From the NCBI GenBank assembly GCA_015064485.1, contig SVSD01000013.1, forward strand, positions 1 to 47,286: a DNA stretch of 47,286 bases, given 5' to 3'. Shown one piece after another: positions 8,516 through 18,700 of this stretch. The notes under the pieces were generated by a model. That model ran no database searches, was not told the origin of the DNA, and saw nothing but the letters and a program-made list of their open reading frames with translations. This stretch comes from Oscillospiraceae bacterium (lineage in GTDB: Bacteria > Bacillota > Clostridia > Oscillospirales > CAG-382). The position numbers and the translations under genes are program-made. Numbering within the stretch: the stretch's first letter is position 1; each line of letters begins with the position of its first letter.

Positions 8516-9313
8516 ATGATACAATTTCATGTTTATCCCGGCGGGAAAAAAAGAATTGTGACTTTCAGCTATGATGACGGAGCTCCTCAGGACGAAAGAC
8601 TTGTTGAACTTTTTAATAAATATTCAGTTAAGGCTACTTTTCATCTCAACGGCAATAATTATATCGGTAAAACTGAAGAAGAACTTGAAAAAATAGGAAA
8701 ATTGTATGAGGGACACGAAATATCCTGTCATACTCTTTTGCACGGATGGCCAACAAGAATGCCTGCTCAGTCGCTTGTCGGAGAGGTTATGGAGGATAGA
8801 AAAATTCTTGAAAAGATTGCCGGATATCCGGTAATCGGTATGTCATATCCAAGCGGTTCGTTTAATGACAGGGTAGTTGATATACTTTCCGCCTGCGGAA
8901 TTGTTTACAGCCGAACCGTAAGATCTACAAAGTATTTTGAACTTCCGGATAATTTTCTTGAATGGCATCCTTCCTGTCATCATAAAGACGCTAAAGAACT
9001 TGCAAAATATTTTTTGGACTCACTCGATTCTATCTGGACAGCACCGCTCTTTTATATCTGGGGGCATAGCCACGAGTTAAAAACAGAGGATGATTGGAAA
9101 TATATGGAAGATCTTGTTTCTGTGATTTCTTCAAACGATAAAATTTGGTATGCTACAAATATAGACATTTATAATTATATAACCGCGCAGAAAAACCTTC
9201 AGATAAGCACCGACGAAAAAGTGTTTTATAATCCCTCTTCGCTTGATTTATGGGTTGAAAAGGATAAGAAGCAGATAATTAAGATCCCTGCAGGGCAGAC
9301 TGTCAGAATATAA
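8516..9313 (+). CDS. Polysaccharide deacetylase (NodB homology) family protein
   Basis: The 265-residue protein carries the carbohydrate esterase 4 pattern: TFSYDDG near residue 20 (metal and catalytic Asp pair), then HEISCHTLLHGW with the two metal His, then MSYPSGSF in place of the usual RPPxG motif, and WGHSHEL near the C-terminus with the late His. No signal peptide is visible, so it probably acts in the cytoplasm, unlike the two secreted deacetylases at 31-32.5 kb. The substrate is unknown; removal of N- or O-acetyl groups from a sugar is the family activity. The ATG at 8516 is chosen because AAAGGAG lies 8 bases upstream and the earlier TTG overlaps the promoter. It stands alone between its promoter and a terminator. 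Confidence 0.88.
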   Translation: MIQFHVYPGGKKRIVTFSYDDGAPQDERLVELFNKYSVKATFHLNGNNYIGKTEEELEKIGKLYEGHEISCHTLLHGWPTRMPAQSLVGEVMEDRKILEKIAGYPVIGMSYPSGSFNDRVVDILSACGIVYSRTVRSTKYFELPDNFLEWHPSCHHKDAKELAKYFLDSLDSIWTAPLFYIWGHSHELKTEDDWKYMEDLVSVISSNDKIWYATNIDIYNYITAQKNLQISTDEKVFYNPSSLDLWVEKDKKQIIKIPAGQTVRI

Positions 9314-9316
9314 AAT

Positions 9317-9352
9317 AAAAAAGGAGCTGTAAAAAATTACAGCTCCTTTTTT
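9317..9352 (+). terminator. Intrinsic terminator, GGAGCTGTAA type
   Basis: Arms AAAAAAGGAGCTGTAA (9317-9332) and TTACAGCTCCTTTTTT (9337-9352) with an AAAA loop. Nearly the same stem recurs at 29200-29232. Confidence 0.9.
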
Positions 9353-9374
9353 AGGGGATAGAAAATGCTTCAGA

Positions 9375-9432
9375 ATGGACAAACAGCATCCGAAGGCGTA
9401 CTTCCGTACGACGAGAGGTGCTGTTTGTTCAT
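9375..9432. repeat. 58-bp imperfect palindrome, REP-like hairpin
   Basis: Outer arms ATGGACAAACAGCA (9375-9388) and TGCTGTTTGTTCAT (9419-9432) pair with one mismatch. Inside, a second stem CGTAC/GTACG (9397-9401, 9406-9410) has a TTCC loop. It lies between two terminators and has no T-tract, so it is not a simple terminator. Its layout resembles dispersed palindromic repeats, but only one copy is in this window. Confidence 0.6.
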
Positions 9433-9455
9433 AGCAAAAAAGAATAATTATTTTG

Positions 9456-9478
9456 AAAAACTCATTTTTTGAGTTTTT
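9456..9478 (-). terminator. Terminator of the sfsA-phosphatase unit
   Basis: AAAAACTCA (9456-9464) and TGAGTTTTT (9470-9478) form a 9-bp A/T-flanked stem with a 5-base loop, about 80 bases beyond the stop of the minus-strand phosphatase gene. Confidence 0.6.
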
Positions 9479-9556
9479 TCTTTCATTTTATCGGATTTTA
9501 TCTCGGTTTTTCTTTTAGTTATCTTTATTTTTCTTTTTTTGCACTCCGGACTTTTT

Positions 9557-10039
9557 TTACATCCTCTTTTGCTTTTTAAGTTCCTCCCATAATCCTTCAC
9601 AGCCCTGAAGAATATCGTTGTAGGCGATATCGAACCGTCGGCTGTACCAGGGATCTGCCACATCCGAAAACTTTCCTGCAAAAGACATAAGCTTTCTGAT
9701 TTTATTGTTGTCATCTTTGCCGAGAATAGCTTTTATGTTTCGGATATTTGCATCGTCCATACCTATAAAAATATCATATTTGTCCCAATCATCCTTTTTT
9801 AACTGTACCGCTCTTTTATCGTCGCATACAATACCTTTTGATAAAAGCATATTTTTTGCGGGAGGATATACAGGGTTTCCTTTTCCGCAGATTATTTCTT
9901 CGGTGCTTGTAGCGCTTGACGAAACGATAAAATGATCTGATTTGCCGTTTTTTTCGGCAATTTTTTTAAAAATGAATTCAGCCATAGGACTTCTGCATAT
10001 GTTACCGTGGCAAACAAACATTATTCTGTATTTTTCCAT
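9557..10039 (-). CDS. Low-molecular-weight protein tyrosine phosphatase
   Basis: A 160-residue cytoplasmic phosphatase. The P-loop VCHGNICRS gives the CX5R active site with nucleophile Cys10 and Arg16, and DPWYS at residues 129-133 provides the general acid Asp (usually DPY or DPW). These enzymes dephosphorylate tyrosine, or arginine in the YwlE branch; the residue after CxGN is Ile here, so substrate choice is open. A conserved Asn and Ser of the loop are present, so it should be active. It follows sfsA by 9 bases on the same strand and is probably translated from the same transcript. The ribosome binding site AGGAG is just upstream of ATG 10039. Confidence 0.94.
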   Translation of the reverse strand: MEKYRIMFVCHGNICRSPMAEFIFKKIAEKNGKSDHFIVSSSATSTEEIICGKGNPVYPPAKNMLLSKGIVCDDKRAVQLKKDDWDKYDIFIGMDDANIRNIKAILGKDDNNKIRKLMSFAGKFSDVADPWYSRRFDIAYNDILQGCEGLWEELKKQKRM

Positions 10040-10048
10040 ATTTTTCTC

Positions 10049-10741
10049 CTAAAGTATAACAGGTATTTCTTTATCGGCAAAAATCGTATCTTTTTCGGTT
10101 ATGCAGTCTACGGCGATAATTTTCACACCGCTTTTTTGTGCAGTTCTTAACGCGTCTGCAAAGGCTTTGTGAGTGAGTTCATTGGGGCGAAGCTCTTTTA
10201 CTCCTTTCATTTGAACTATGAAAAGAATATATGCTTCATATCCGTCATAAACCGAGTTTATAAGCTCGTTTATATGTTTTACTCCTCTTTCGGTAGGAGC
10301 ATCGGGGAAATATGCCACAAAATCTTTTTCGAGCGTACAGCCCTTTACTTCAAGAAAAATCTTTCTTGAGCCGTCTTCTATATAAAAGTCAAATCGGGAA
10401 GAGCCGTATGTCACTTCGCGGCTGATTTTTGCGTTTTCAGAAAAATGACCGCATCTCCCAAGCCATTCATAAGCGGTATCATTTGCGGATTGTGAATCAA
10501 TATTTATAATAACATTGTTTTCGCCGATCTTTTTTTGAGCGAAAACAACATCGAATAAGGTTTTGCGGTTTGGGTTTTCAGTCTTTTCAAGATAGACACA
10601 ATTTCCTTCAAACAGCAGTTCTTTCAATCTTCCAGTGTTTTTCAGATGTGCTTCATATGTTTTTCCGTCTATTTCAACGGTGCAGACAAAACGGTTAAGC
10701 CGTTTTTTGAATATACCTTCATATATGTTTTCGTATTTCAT
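10049..10741 (-). CDS. sfsA: Sugar fermentation stimulation protein A, DNA-binding/nuclease-like
   Basis: A 230-residue SfsA-family protein. The N-terminal part (about 1-80) has the OB-like KRLNRFVCTVEIDGKTYEAHLKNTGRLKELL segment. The C-terminal part has a restriction-endonuclease-like core, SRFDFYIEDG...IFLEVKGCTL, with the Asp and Glu-X-Lys metal pattern, and APTERGVKHINEL typical of the family. SfsA was named for a maltose-metabolism effect in E. coli; its fold suggests nuclease activity, and its cellular role is unclear. It is the promoter-proximal gene of a pair with the tyrosine phosphatase. Its promoter region faces that of the CPBP protease gene across about 100 bases. Confidence 0.94.
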   Translation of the reverse strand: MKYENIYEGIFKKRLNRFVCTVEIDGKTYEAHLKNTGRLKELLFEGNCVYLEKTENPNRKTLFDVVFAQKKIGENNVIINIDSQSANDTAYEWLGRCGHFSENAKISREVTYGSSRFDFYIEDGSRKIFLEVKGCTLEKDFVAYFPDAPTERGVKHINELINSVYDGYEAYILFIVQMKGVKELRPNELTHKAFADALRTAQKSGVKIIAVDCITEKDTIFADKEIPVIL

Positions 10742-10800
10742 TTTATCACCGATATAATTATACCTTATATTTATGAAAAAATAAATATAAAAGTTTTTTA

Positions 10801-10829
10801 TTGAAAAAATCGCGGATTCATTGTATAAT
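10801..10829 (+). promoter_or_regulatory. Sigma-A promoter of the CPBP protease-tadA unit
   Basis: TTGAAA (10801-10806), 17-base spacer, TATAAT (10824-10829). An upstream in-frame TTG at 10821 overlaps this -10 box, so translation must begin downstream. Confidence 0.75.
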
Positions 10830-10859
10830 AAAATGAATGAAAAAAGAAAGGAAGTAGAA

Positions 10860-11594
10860 ATGTTTAAAAATCTGTTTTTGGCTTTTTTTCTTTTTGCGCT
10901 TTCTTTTTTGCTCAGAACAGCCTCAGGGTATATAATAAATGACAGCTTCTCTGTTTTGCTTTCTAACTGTGTAAGCGTTATATCGTCGGTTTTGCCGTTC
11001 TTAATTTACAGGATCTTTTATAAATCAGACATAAAAAAAACAAAAAAACAAAACGGTTCCGACGCTCTTCCGATATTCTTTTCTGCGTTACTTTTAGCAA
11101 ATATCGTAACTGTAATTGAAAAAATTGCGGTAAACTATTTTGAATTTTCCTCAAACAATACAGACATACCCCGGCTCGGAGCATTTGAATTTTTAGTATA
11201 CATTCTGTTTTCTGTACTTTTTGTTCCTGTTGCCGAAGAATATATTTTCCGTAAAAATCTGCTTGAAATTCTATCCGAATACGGAGTTTTACCTTCTTTA
11301 ATCGCTTCATCTTTGCTGTTTTGTTTAATTCATCCGTTTGGCGCAAAGAGTTATGCGTTTATTATGGGGATTGCTTTTTGCTTGATTTTTATGCGCTGCG
11401 GTTTTAAATACAGCATAATTTTTCATATGATAAACAATTCTATAAATATAATTCTTTCAATATTCCAAAAGTCTTTCGGTGCAAAAGTCGATATTTTTTA
11501 TAGTATTTTTGTTCTGGCGGCGGGAATTATATCAGCGTTTCTGATTATCAAAAAAATTTTAAAAGGCGGTGGCAAAAATAGAAAAAAGACCTGA
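10860..11594 (+). CDS. CPBP family intramembrane glutamic endopeptidase
   Basis: A 244-residue membrane protein with about seven hydrophobic segments. It has the three CPBP (Abi/Rce1-like) motifs: AEEYIFRKN with Glu126-Glu127 and Arg131, CLIHPFGA with His158, and FHMINNSIN with the final His and Asn. These residues bind and activate the catalytic water. In bacteria such proteins act in processing or maturation of peptides and sometimes in self-immunity to bacteriocins; no peptide gene is next to this one. AAAGGAAG lies 7-12 bases upstream of ATG 10860, which I prefer over the earlier frames inside the promoter. The end overlaps the start of tadA by 26 bases, implying translational coupling. 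Confidence 0.87.
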   Translation: MFKNLFLAFFLFALSFLLRTASGYIINDSFSVLLSNCVSVISSVLPFLIYRIFYKSDIKKTKKQNGSDALPIFFSALLLANIVTVIEKIAVNYFEFSSNNTDIPRLGAFEFLVYILFSVLFVPVAEEYIFRKNLLEILSEYGVLPSLIASSLLFCLIHPFGAKSYAFIMGIAFCLIFMRCGFKYSIIFHMINNSINIILSIFQKSFGAKVDIFYSIFVLAAGIISAFLIIKKILKGGGKNRKKT

Positions 11595-12078
11595 ATATTA
11601 TATGAAGGCGGCACTTCGCCGTGCAAAGACGGCGGGAAACAGGGGAGAGATTCCCGTAGGTGCCGTTATAGTACATAAAGGCAAGATAATTGCGGGAGGC
11701 AGAAACCGCAGAGAACAGGCGAAATGCGCTCTTTGCCATGCAGAAATTTCGGCTATTGAAGCGGCTTGTAAAAAGCTTTCGGGCTGGCGTCTTTGGGATT
11801 GTGATATGTATGTAACGCTTGAGCCTTGCCCTATGTGTGCCGGAGCAATAATAAATTCAAGAATAAAAAAGCTTTATATAGGAACAACAGATGAAAAAGC
11901 CGGTTCTTTCGGAAGTGTAATTGATTTTAACAAGCTTCCCTATAACCATAAGCCCGAAGTTGTTTTCGGAGTATGCAAAGAAGAATGTTCAAATATACTG
12001 ACAAGCTTTTTTAAGGAGCTTCGAGAAAAGAAAAAACAGGAAAAGCTTTTAAAACAAATGCAAAATCAAACAAATTAA
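11569..12078 (+). CDS. tadA: tRNA(Arg) adenosine-34 deaminase
   Basis: A 169-residue tRNA adenosine deaminase that converts A34 to inosine in tRNA-Arg(ACG). The zinc-deaminase core is complete: CHAEISAIEAA with His57 and catalytic Glu59, and EPCPMCAGAI with Cys87 and Cys90. GEIPVGAVIV and SRIKKLYIGTTDEKAGSFGS match the family. The start is the GTG at 11569, preceded closely by AAAAGGC; it retains the N-terminal EYYMKAALRRAK helix seen in other TadA proteins. An ATG at 11602 is the alternative. The gene overlaps the CPBP protease by 26 bases. The basic tail after residue 150 is rich in Lys and Gln and probably flexible. Confidence 0.96.
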   Translation: MAKIEKRPEYYMKAALRRAKTAGNRGEIPVGAVIVHKGKIIAGGRNRREQAKCALCHAEISAIEAACKKLSGWRLWDCDMYVTLEPCPMCAGAIINSRIKKLYIGTTDEKAGSFGSVIDFNKLPYNHKPEVVFGVCKEECSNILTSFFKELREKKKQEKLLKQMQNQTN

Positions 12079-12100
12079 TATGTAATATGGAATAAAATCA

Positions 12101-12150
12101 CACCTTGCTCATATAATTTACTGTACGCAAAAAATGAGTGAGGTGTTTTT
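12101..12150 (+). promoter_or_regulatory. Terminator-like stem that covers the next gene's ribosome binding site
   Basis: CACCTTGCTCAT (12101-12112) pairs with ATGAGTGAGGTG (12134-12145) over 12 positions, two of them G-U. The loop is 21 bases and TTTTT follows at 12146-12150. The downstream arm contains GAGGTG, the ribosome binding site of the gene starting at 12153. The loop holds a TATAAT (12112-12117) with no good -35. The structure may end tadA transcripts and block translation of read-through RNA. Confidence 0.6.
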
Positions 12151-12152
12151 AT

Positions 12153-12665
12153 ATGTTTGTATTTTCATTAAACGGAAGAACTGTAAAACTTGCCGGACTT
12201 TGCGCTGTTGCATGTGTTGCGATTGCGGCAACAGTATTTCTTCTGCCCGAAAAAGAAATGACCGGGACTGCGTATGTTTCGGCAGTAACAAATGAATCAA
12301 TAAGCTTTACGGGAATAAAAACCGAAGAAGACAGACAGGAATTTATTGCCGATTTCGGGATCAAGGTATCAAGCCAGCCGATAGAAGAGTTGAGTTCACA
12401 GCTTCCAAAAAAATTTGATGCTGTATATGAAGAATATAATACGATACAGTTGGCTCAAGGCCTTGACCTTTCAAAATATAAGGGCAAGAAGATAACAAGA
12501 TATACATATAAGATGGAAAACTACCCGAAAGACGAAAAGGGTCTGCCTGAAAATGTTTATCTTAATCTTATTCAGTATAAAGACCGTATAGTAGCCGGGG
12601 ATATAGCATCCTCCGAAGGCGGCGGTTTTGTAAGAACTTTCTGCGATTTTTCCGCTGTTAAATAA
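12153..12665 (+). CDS. DUF4830-like membrane-anchored protein
   Basis: A 170-residue protein with an N-terminal hydrophobic anchor (about residues 12-35, KLAGLCAVACVAIAATVFLLP) followed by an extracytoplasmic domain. The body resembles the DUF4830 family as I remember it: GIKTEEDRQEFIADFGIKV, FDAVYEEYNTIQLAQGLDLSKYKGKKITRYTY, then ENVYLNLIQYKDRIVAGDIAS. The function is unknown. ATG 12153 lies 7 bases after GAGGTG; an in-frame GTG at 12138 overlaps that site and is unlikely. It is downstream of tadA but behind a terminator-like stem, so it may be separately controlled. It ends at a strong terminator facing the glucan synthase gene. DUF assignment is from pattern recall and should be treated as probable. 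Confidence 0.72.
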   Translation: MFVFSLNGRTVKLAGLCAVACVAIAATVFLLPEKEMTGTAYVSAVTNESISFTGIKTEEDRQEFIADFGIKVSSQPIEELSSQLPKKFDAVYEEYNTIQLAQGLDLSKYKGKKITRYTYKMENYPKDEKGLPENVYLNLIQYKDRIVAGDIASSEGGGFVRTFCDFSAVK

Positions 12666-12669
12666 CAAA

Positions 12670-12702
12670 AACGGCTGTAAATTTTTACAGCCGTTCTTTT
12701 TT
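12670..12702. terminator. Bidirectional terminator between converging genes
   Basis: AACGGCTGTAA (12670-12680) pairs with TTACAGCCGTT (12685-12695), followed by CTTTTTT. It separates the DUF4830-like gene from the convergent glucan synthase gene, whose stop codon is at 12703-12701. Confidence 0.88.
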
Positions 12703-15700
12703 AAATGTGCACTTCTATTTTTTTTGTTTCTTTAAATATCTTTCCGTCATTTATTATATTTCCGGAACTTGTCACTCTCTTTTTGCCGTCTTTTATATAT
12801 CGTATAAAAAGATCAAAGCCGAATTCGGAAAATTTTACAGTAGCTCCGTCTGTTATATCGCTCAAAGGAAATACCCGTTTTGTGTTTATAAGGATATACG
12901 GCTTTTCGGTGTCGGTGTCAAAGGCTTCTATACCGAGTACATAATTTAATATAAGTCTGTAAAACCATCCTGCCGCTCCGGTGTAATGTGTCCAGCCTCC
13001 GCGGCCTATATGACATTTTGCACTGTAGATGTCTGCCGCTACAGAATAGGGTTCTGTGGTATATGAGCTTTTAATAATGTCTTTCACACCGTCGCTTGAA
13101 CGGTAGGCGGGGTTAGAATATTTAAGGATCTGTGCACCGAAAGAAGCGTATTTTTCAGATGCTTTTATATCCTTTTCAAAGAGTTTGTCCGAAAGGGCAA
13201 AACAGCCCAGCGCAAAGAGTAAAGCTCCGTGAGTATACTGACCTCCGTTTTCGCGAACTCCGGGAATATAGCCTTTAATATATCCGGGGTCTTTTTTTGT
13301 TTTGTCAAATGCGGGGGATAAAAGCTTCATTATTCCGAACTCTTTATCAAAGAGATTGTTATATGCTGTATCAAGAGCTTTTTGGGAAATTTCATCAGGC
13401 ATACCGCAAAGAGGGGCAATACATTGTGCCATAAGGTCTATATTTCCTTCAGAGCAATCAAAGCTTCCGAGAGGCGACATATCGTCGTAGTAACCTCTTA
13501 TAAAATAGCCGTTTTTACTGTCAAATGCGTGTTTTATCAAATTGTCTTTAAGCTTTTGAACAATGCCTTCGTAGGCAGTTTTCCTTTCCGTATCATTTCG
13601 TTTTACGCATATTTCCGAAAAGTTTATTAGGTTCATTATAAGAAACATTGTTGTAAAGGTGCTCTCGCCTTTACCGTCTTTTCCTACTGCGCTGTATCCG
13701 TCGCACCAGTCACAGCAGCCCATAAGACAAAGTCCGTGTTCACCTAAAAGCGAGCACGCTCTGTCAAGGCATCTTGCGGCGTGTGCATAAAGGGTTTCCT
13801 TTGTGCTTGAATTTTTGAAAGTTATATATTTCTCGTTTTCGTTTTGGGAAAGCTCTTCTCCTTCTATATACGGTATAGATATATCCAAAAACGAATAATC
13901 ACCTGTTGCTTTTGCATATTCGCAAACGGCATATACAAGCCATAAATAGTCATCCGAGCAAGTGGTTCTGATTCCTTTTTTGCCTTGAGTATGCCACCAA
14001 TGAAGGACATCTCCTTTTAAAAACTGATGTGCTGCGGCGCGGCAGATATGAGTGAGCGCTCTTTTTTTATCTGAATATATTAATAAAAGACAGTCCTGTA
14101 GCTGATCTCTGAATCCGTATGCGCCTCCCGACTGATAGTATCCCGAACGGGCAAGTATTCTCGAGAAAACGCAGTAATAGGGTAAAAAACGGTTGAACAT
14201 CACTTCAAGACTCTTTGCTTCACAGCTCTGCTTTGAGGGTGTAAAATTGATGTCGGGAATAAGCCGGATTTTAAAATCTTCAGCTTGCTTTTCGACAGTT
14301 AAATCATTGCTTTTGAAAGTGTTTTCTGTCAACTCTTCGACAAGAGAACAGTTTTTTTCTGCTCCTAAAATAAAAGTACAAAAATTTTTGCCGTTCTTAA
14401 GATAACAGCCTGTGCAAACAGAGGTTGAAAACCTTGTTTTTTCTTCTGATTTTTCGTTCAGAAAAATGTTTTCCGATGCTAATGACGAAAAATGCTTTCC
14501 GCTTGAAAAGACCTTTAAAAATCCTTTATGATTTCCGAAGCTTTCCGATAGGGGATTTGTAAAAACAACGGTGCCGTCGTCTTTTTGCGAGGCGATATTT
14601 TTTGTGTTAAATCTTCCCATACACGGTATTATGCAATAGAAAAGAAGCGCGTTGTCTATCTGTTCTCCGTTTATTTCAACTTTTATTTCTTTTACAGGAA
14701 ACTTTACAGCACAGCTTATTGTTACTTTATAGGCAGCATTTGCAGCTTTGCCGTAATACTCCGCTTTTCCTTCAAAATATTTTACATATGACGAACATTT
14801 TGCAAGATCAAAAAATACGCCGTTTACAGAAAGGAAAAGTTTTTCGCCTTCAAAAGAGGAATTACCGTCTTTTACCCAAGGTGTGATGCGCATTTCCGAA
14901 GCATTCTTATAAAAGGTATAGCCGAAAGAGTCTTGTGTTACTACGCTTGAAATGTTTTCCCCCGAAAGAATATGAGACATTGGGGCTTTTATTTCTTTTG
15001 TTTTGTCCACACAGAAAAAATTGCCGTCAAAAAAACCTGTATTTACTTTAAATCCCGTCTGGGGAATATCGCAGTATTTTCCGCTGATTACAGGCAGAAT
15101 TGCTCTTTTTGATTCGCTCTTTTTTCTTTTTGACAGATTATCCGAATAGGTTTCGCTAAAAGAACACGATTTATATTTGATGGCGTAAATGTCATCTGAA
15201 AGAGTGCTTTTGTCAATAAGATGAATACCGCCCTTGCTTCTTCCGAGATATCCCGAAGCTGTGCAGGAAAGAAGTAAAGACCGTATCCTTTTTTCCGTAT
15301 GCCTGTTGTATTTGTCAGCTTCACTGTAAAGAATAACAAGATCGCTTCTTATATTTTTCATAGTAAGAAGTCGGAAGGCTCTTACTTTTTTCTCAAGCGG
15401 TACAGGAAAGAAATAGTTGCCGACATCAAGTGTGATTATAGGATAATCGCCGGAAATTCCGTGTTTCCAAAGCGAATTTATAGAAATATTCGGCGGTGTT
15501 TGCGAAAAGAATTTTTGAAGCGAAGAACAGATTTTTATATCTGCATCTTTTCCGAAGACAATATCAGAAAGCGTATCGCAAACAGTGTTACAGCTTCCGA
15601 GAGATGAAATTCCCGCGCCTACAGTGAATTGCGATGATGCATCGGTAAGCGCTTTTTTTGCCGAATCGAAATCGCTTTTTCTTGCTTTTAGTATTGCTTC

Positions 15701-18700
15701 TTTTGCTGTATCTACACTATGTGTCATAACAAGTATAAGCTCGGAACTGCAGTTCCCGTTTATATCTGTAACAATATTGCAAAACGGATTTATACACGCA
15801 CCTGTTTTATTATCTGTTTCATCAAAAAGAACATAGGGGTCGTAGTATACGGCGTTTTTCATATCATATTTGCGACGGGTAGAAAAGGATATATCGGAGC
15901 TTAAATCAGCAAAGGCTGCCGCAAGTACTATTTCTTCTTCGCTTTGCGTTCGGGGTCTTTTTTTGTAATAAAGTATTTTTTCGGTTTTATCAAAATCTGC
16001 TTCGATAAAAAGCTCCGAAAATGCAGGATGTGATTCGTAGGCGATCCTTTTGTTCATACAGGGGATAAACGAAAATGAAAGCCTGATGTTTTTTGCCTGC
16101 GTTTTTCCTGAAAGTTTCATTCTTATCGGAGAAAAGTTTTGCGGAGAGATAGAATAAGAAAGAGAAAAATCTCCTTTATCGCATGAAACGGAATGCTTCG
16201 CAAAACCCTCGCCGTATGAAAAAGAAAATTTACAGTCTTTATCGGGAAGCTTTGAAAGGGGAGTAAGCCCGATTATTCTTCCGTCGATCATAAGATGACA
16301 CATAAGGGTTTGAGGAGTGTCGTGAAAATATTTTTCAAATGATGAAAGATTTAAAAGAGTATCGCCTTTTGAAAGGGCAATATGACCGCAATCGCTTATT
16401 ATACAGGTGCTTTTTCCGTCGGACAAACAGGCGCATACAGGGTCTTTAAAAGAAAAACTGTCTGAGATGATTTTTTCTGTCCGTGCTTCCTTTTTGTGAT
16501 TTACATAAGGTCTGCCTGTATTTATCATTTTTTTGATAACTGCATTTACAGGTATCTTTTCTTCAAGTAACTCTTTTCCGCAAGCCATCATAGCATCCAT
16601 CATAAACCGTTTTCTTACGGAATCTCCCCTGACAGCGTTTGTAATTGCGAGAAGGCTCATCCCAAGATGATGCGACATATAGCTTTTTACGATTGCGTGT
16701 GAGTTTTTGACTCTTGATTTTGTGAAATCCAAAGCTTCAAAGAATCCGTATTTTCCGTACATTCCCATCTTTTCAAGATTTGCAAGATTTTTGCATACGC
16801 CTTTTACGGATACACACAGCGAAAGAAATGATGAGTAGGGGGAGATGACAGCTTCTTTTCTGTTTTCGTTTGTCCTTGAAAGAATCGGTACACCGAATGC
16901 TTTATACTGGTAATTCAAATCGCAGTCAAATGCAAAATACCCGCTTTCGGAAATTCCCCATACCCGTTCTTTTCCGATCTTTCTTGATGCTTGTGCCTTA
17001 TATGCAAAAAGCATGGCTTCGTATAGCAAAGAACCTTTTTTAAAGGGCATAAACAAGGCGGGCATAAAGTATTCAAAGGCAGTACCGGACCAGGATGAAA
17101 GCCCTATAAAGCCTTTTGCCGTAATAAGCGGTCTTGCGAGCTTTTTAAAATGATTCTTCGGCACAATTCTTGAGGATGCGGCATAATAGCTTAGAATTCT
17201 TGATTCGCTCATATAAAGGTCGTAACAGCTTTTGTCGTAGACGGGAGAATCTGTGATGTTGACGCCCACATAAAACAGCTCTCGTTCTTTGTTGTAAAGT
17301 ACCGAGAAATCTGTTTCATTGATAATATCAGATATTCTTTTTGCGGTTTCTATAAGCTCAGGCTTTTGTGAAGTATAATCGTAAATCCCGTTTTTTAATG
17401 TTATAAGGCAGGCGATGAAGTTTCCGCTGTCTACAGAAGAAATATATCTCGGCGCAAGAACAGACAGATTTTTTGTGTTGTACCAGTTGAAAAAATGTCC
17501 GTTCCATTTTTCCATTTTTTCAAGAGTTTCGACAGTTTTGGTTATACGGTTGTAAAACTCATCTGTATTTATCATTCCCATATCCCGTGCACAAAGGGTG
17601 CTCACAAGATAAAGTCCGATATTGGTAGGAGAAGTTCTGTGAGCGATTTTTTCGTGGGGCGCAAGTTGAATGTTGTCGGGCGGAAGAAAATTTTCGTTTT
17701 GATTAACATTTTCAGAAAAGAAATTCCATATATCGGCGGCATACGATTTTAGCTTTAAAATTTCTTTCTCATCATTCCGTTTTTGCGGTTTTCTGTTTTT
17801 TGAAGTGAAATATGCAAGAAACGGCATTATAAAAAAGGCAAATCCCGCTGTTTTTATGAGGCCGGAGGGAGAGAAAACAAACAGGAGAACTCCCAAAACG
17901 CACGAAATTATATGCTTTGTTATAAATACGGATGCGTCAGAGCTGCCGCTGTCTGATTGTGCGGCGGTTACCCATTCAAGCAGTTTCCTTTTCGAAATAC
18001 ACATACGGTAAAGCGATGTCGCAGAGGCTGAAAGCGACATAAGAGCATCTTTTGCAAGCATCGCTTCAAAAAACAACATTCTCAAAAAACTTTGCCATAT
18101 TCCGACTGTTACACCTTTTGAAAAAAACTTTCTTGCAGTGCTTTTGATCGCAAGACCGGAAACTGTATTAACAGCGTCTATCAAAAATGGCATTATATAT
18201 GGTGATAGGGAAGTAAAAAAGAGTATTGCAGAATATTTTTCGGGCAAAAACGGAGAAAGAAGTATTAAAAGTAACGAAAATACCGGTGTAAAAACACGCC
18301 TTACATTGTCAAAGAGCTTGTATTTCGAAAGAGGGGAGTAACCGTATTTTTTATGCATAAAGCGGATGTTCTGAATATCGCCTCTTATCCATCTGTGTTT
18401 TCTTTTTAAATATGACAGCTCGTTTTTCGGAAATCCGTCTGTAAGCTCGATGTCGCAAAGAAGAGCGGTTCTTAATTTTTCGCCTTCAAGTATGTCGTGG
18501 CTCAAAATACAATCATCGGGAAATATTTTACTTTTTATTATTGTTTCATAAAAAGCTTCTACATCAAATATCCCTTTTCCGCAAAAAATACCTTCGCCAA
18601 AAAGTGATTGATAAATTTCAAATGAAGCACCGGAATATATATCCATACCGCCGCTGTCGCACATAAGACGGGAAAAAGGTGTTTTTCTTGCGCCTGAAAG

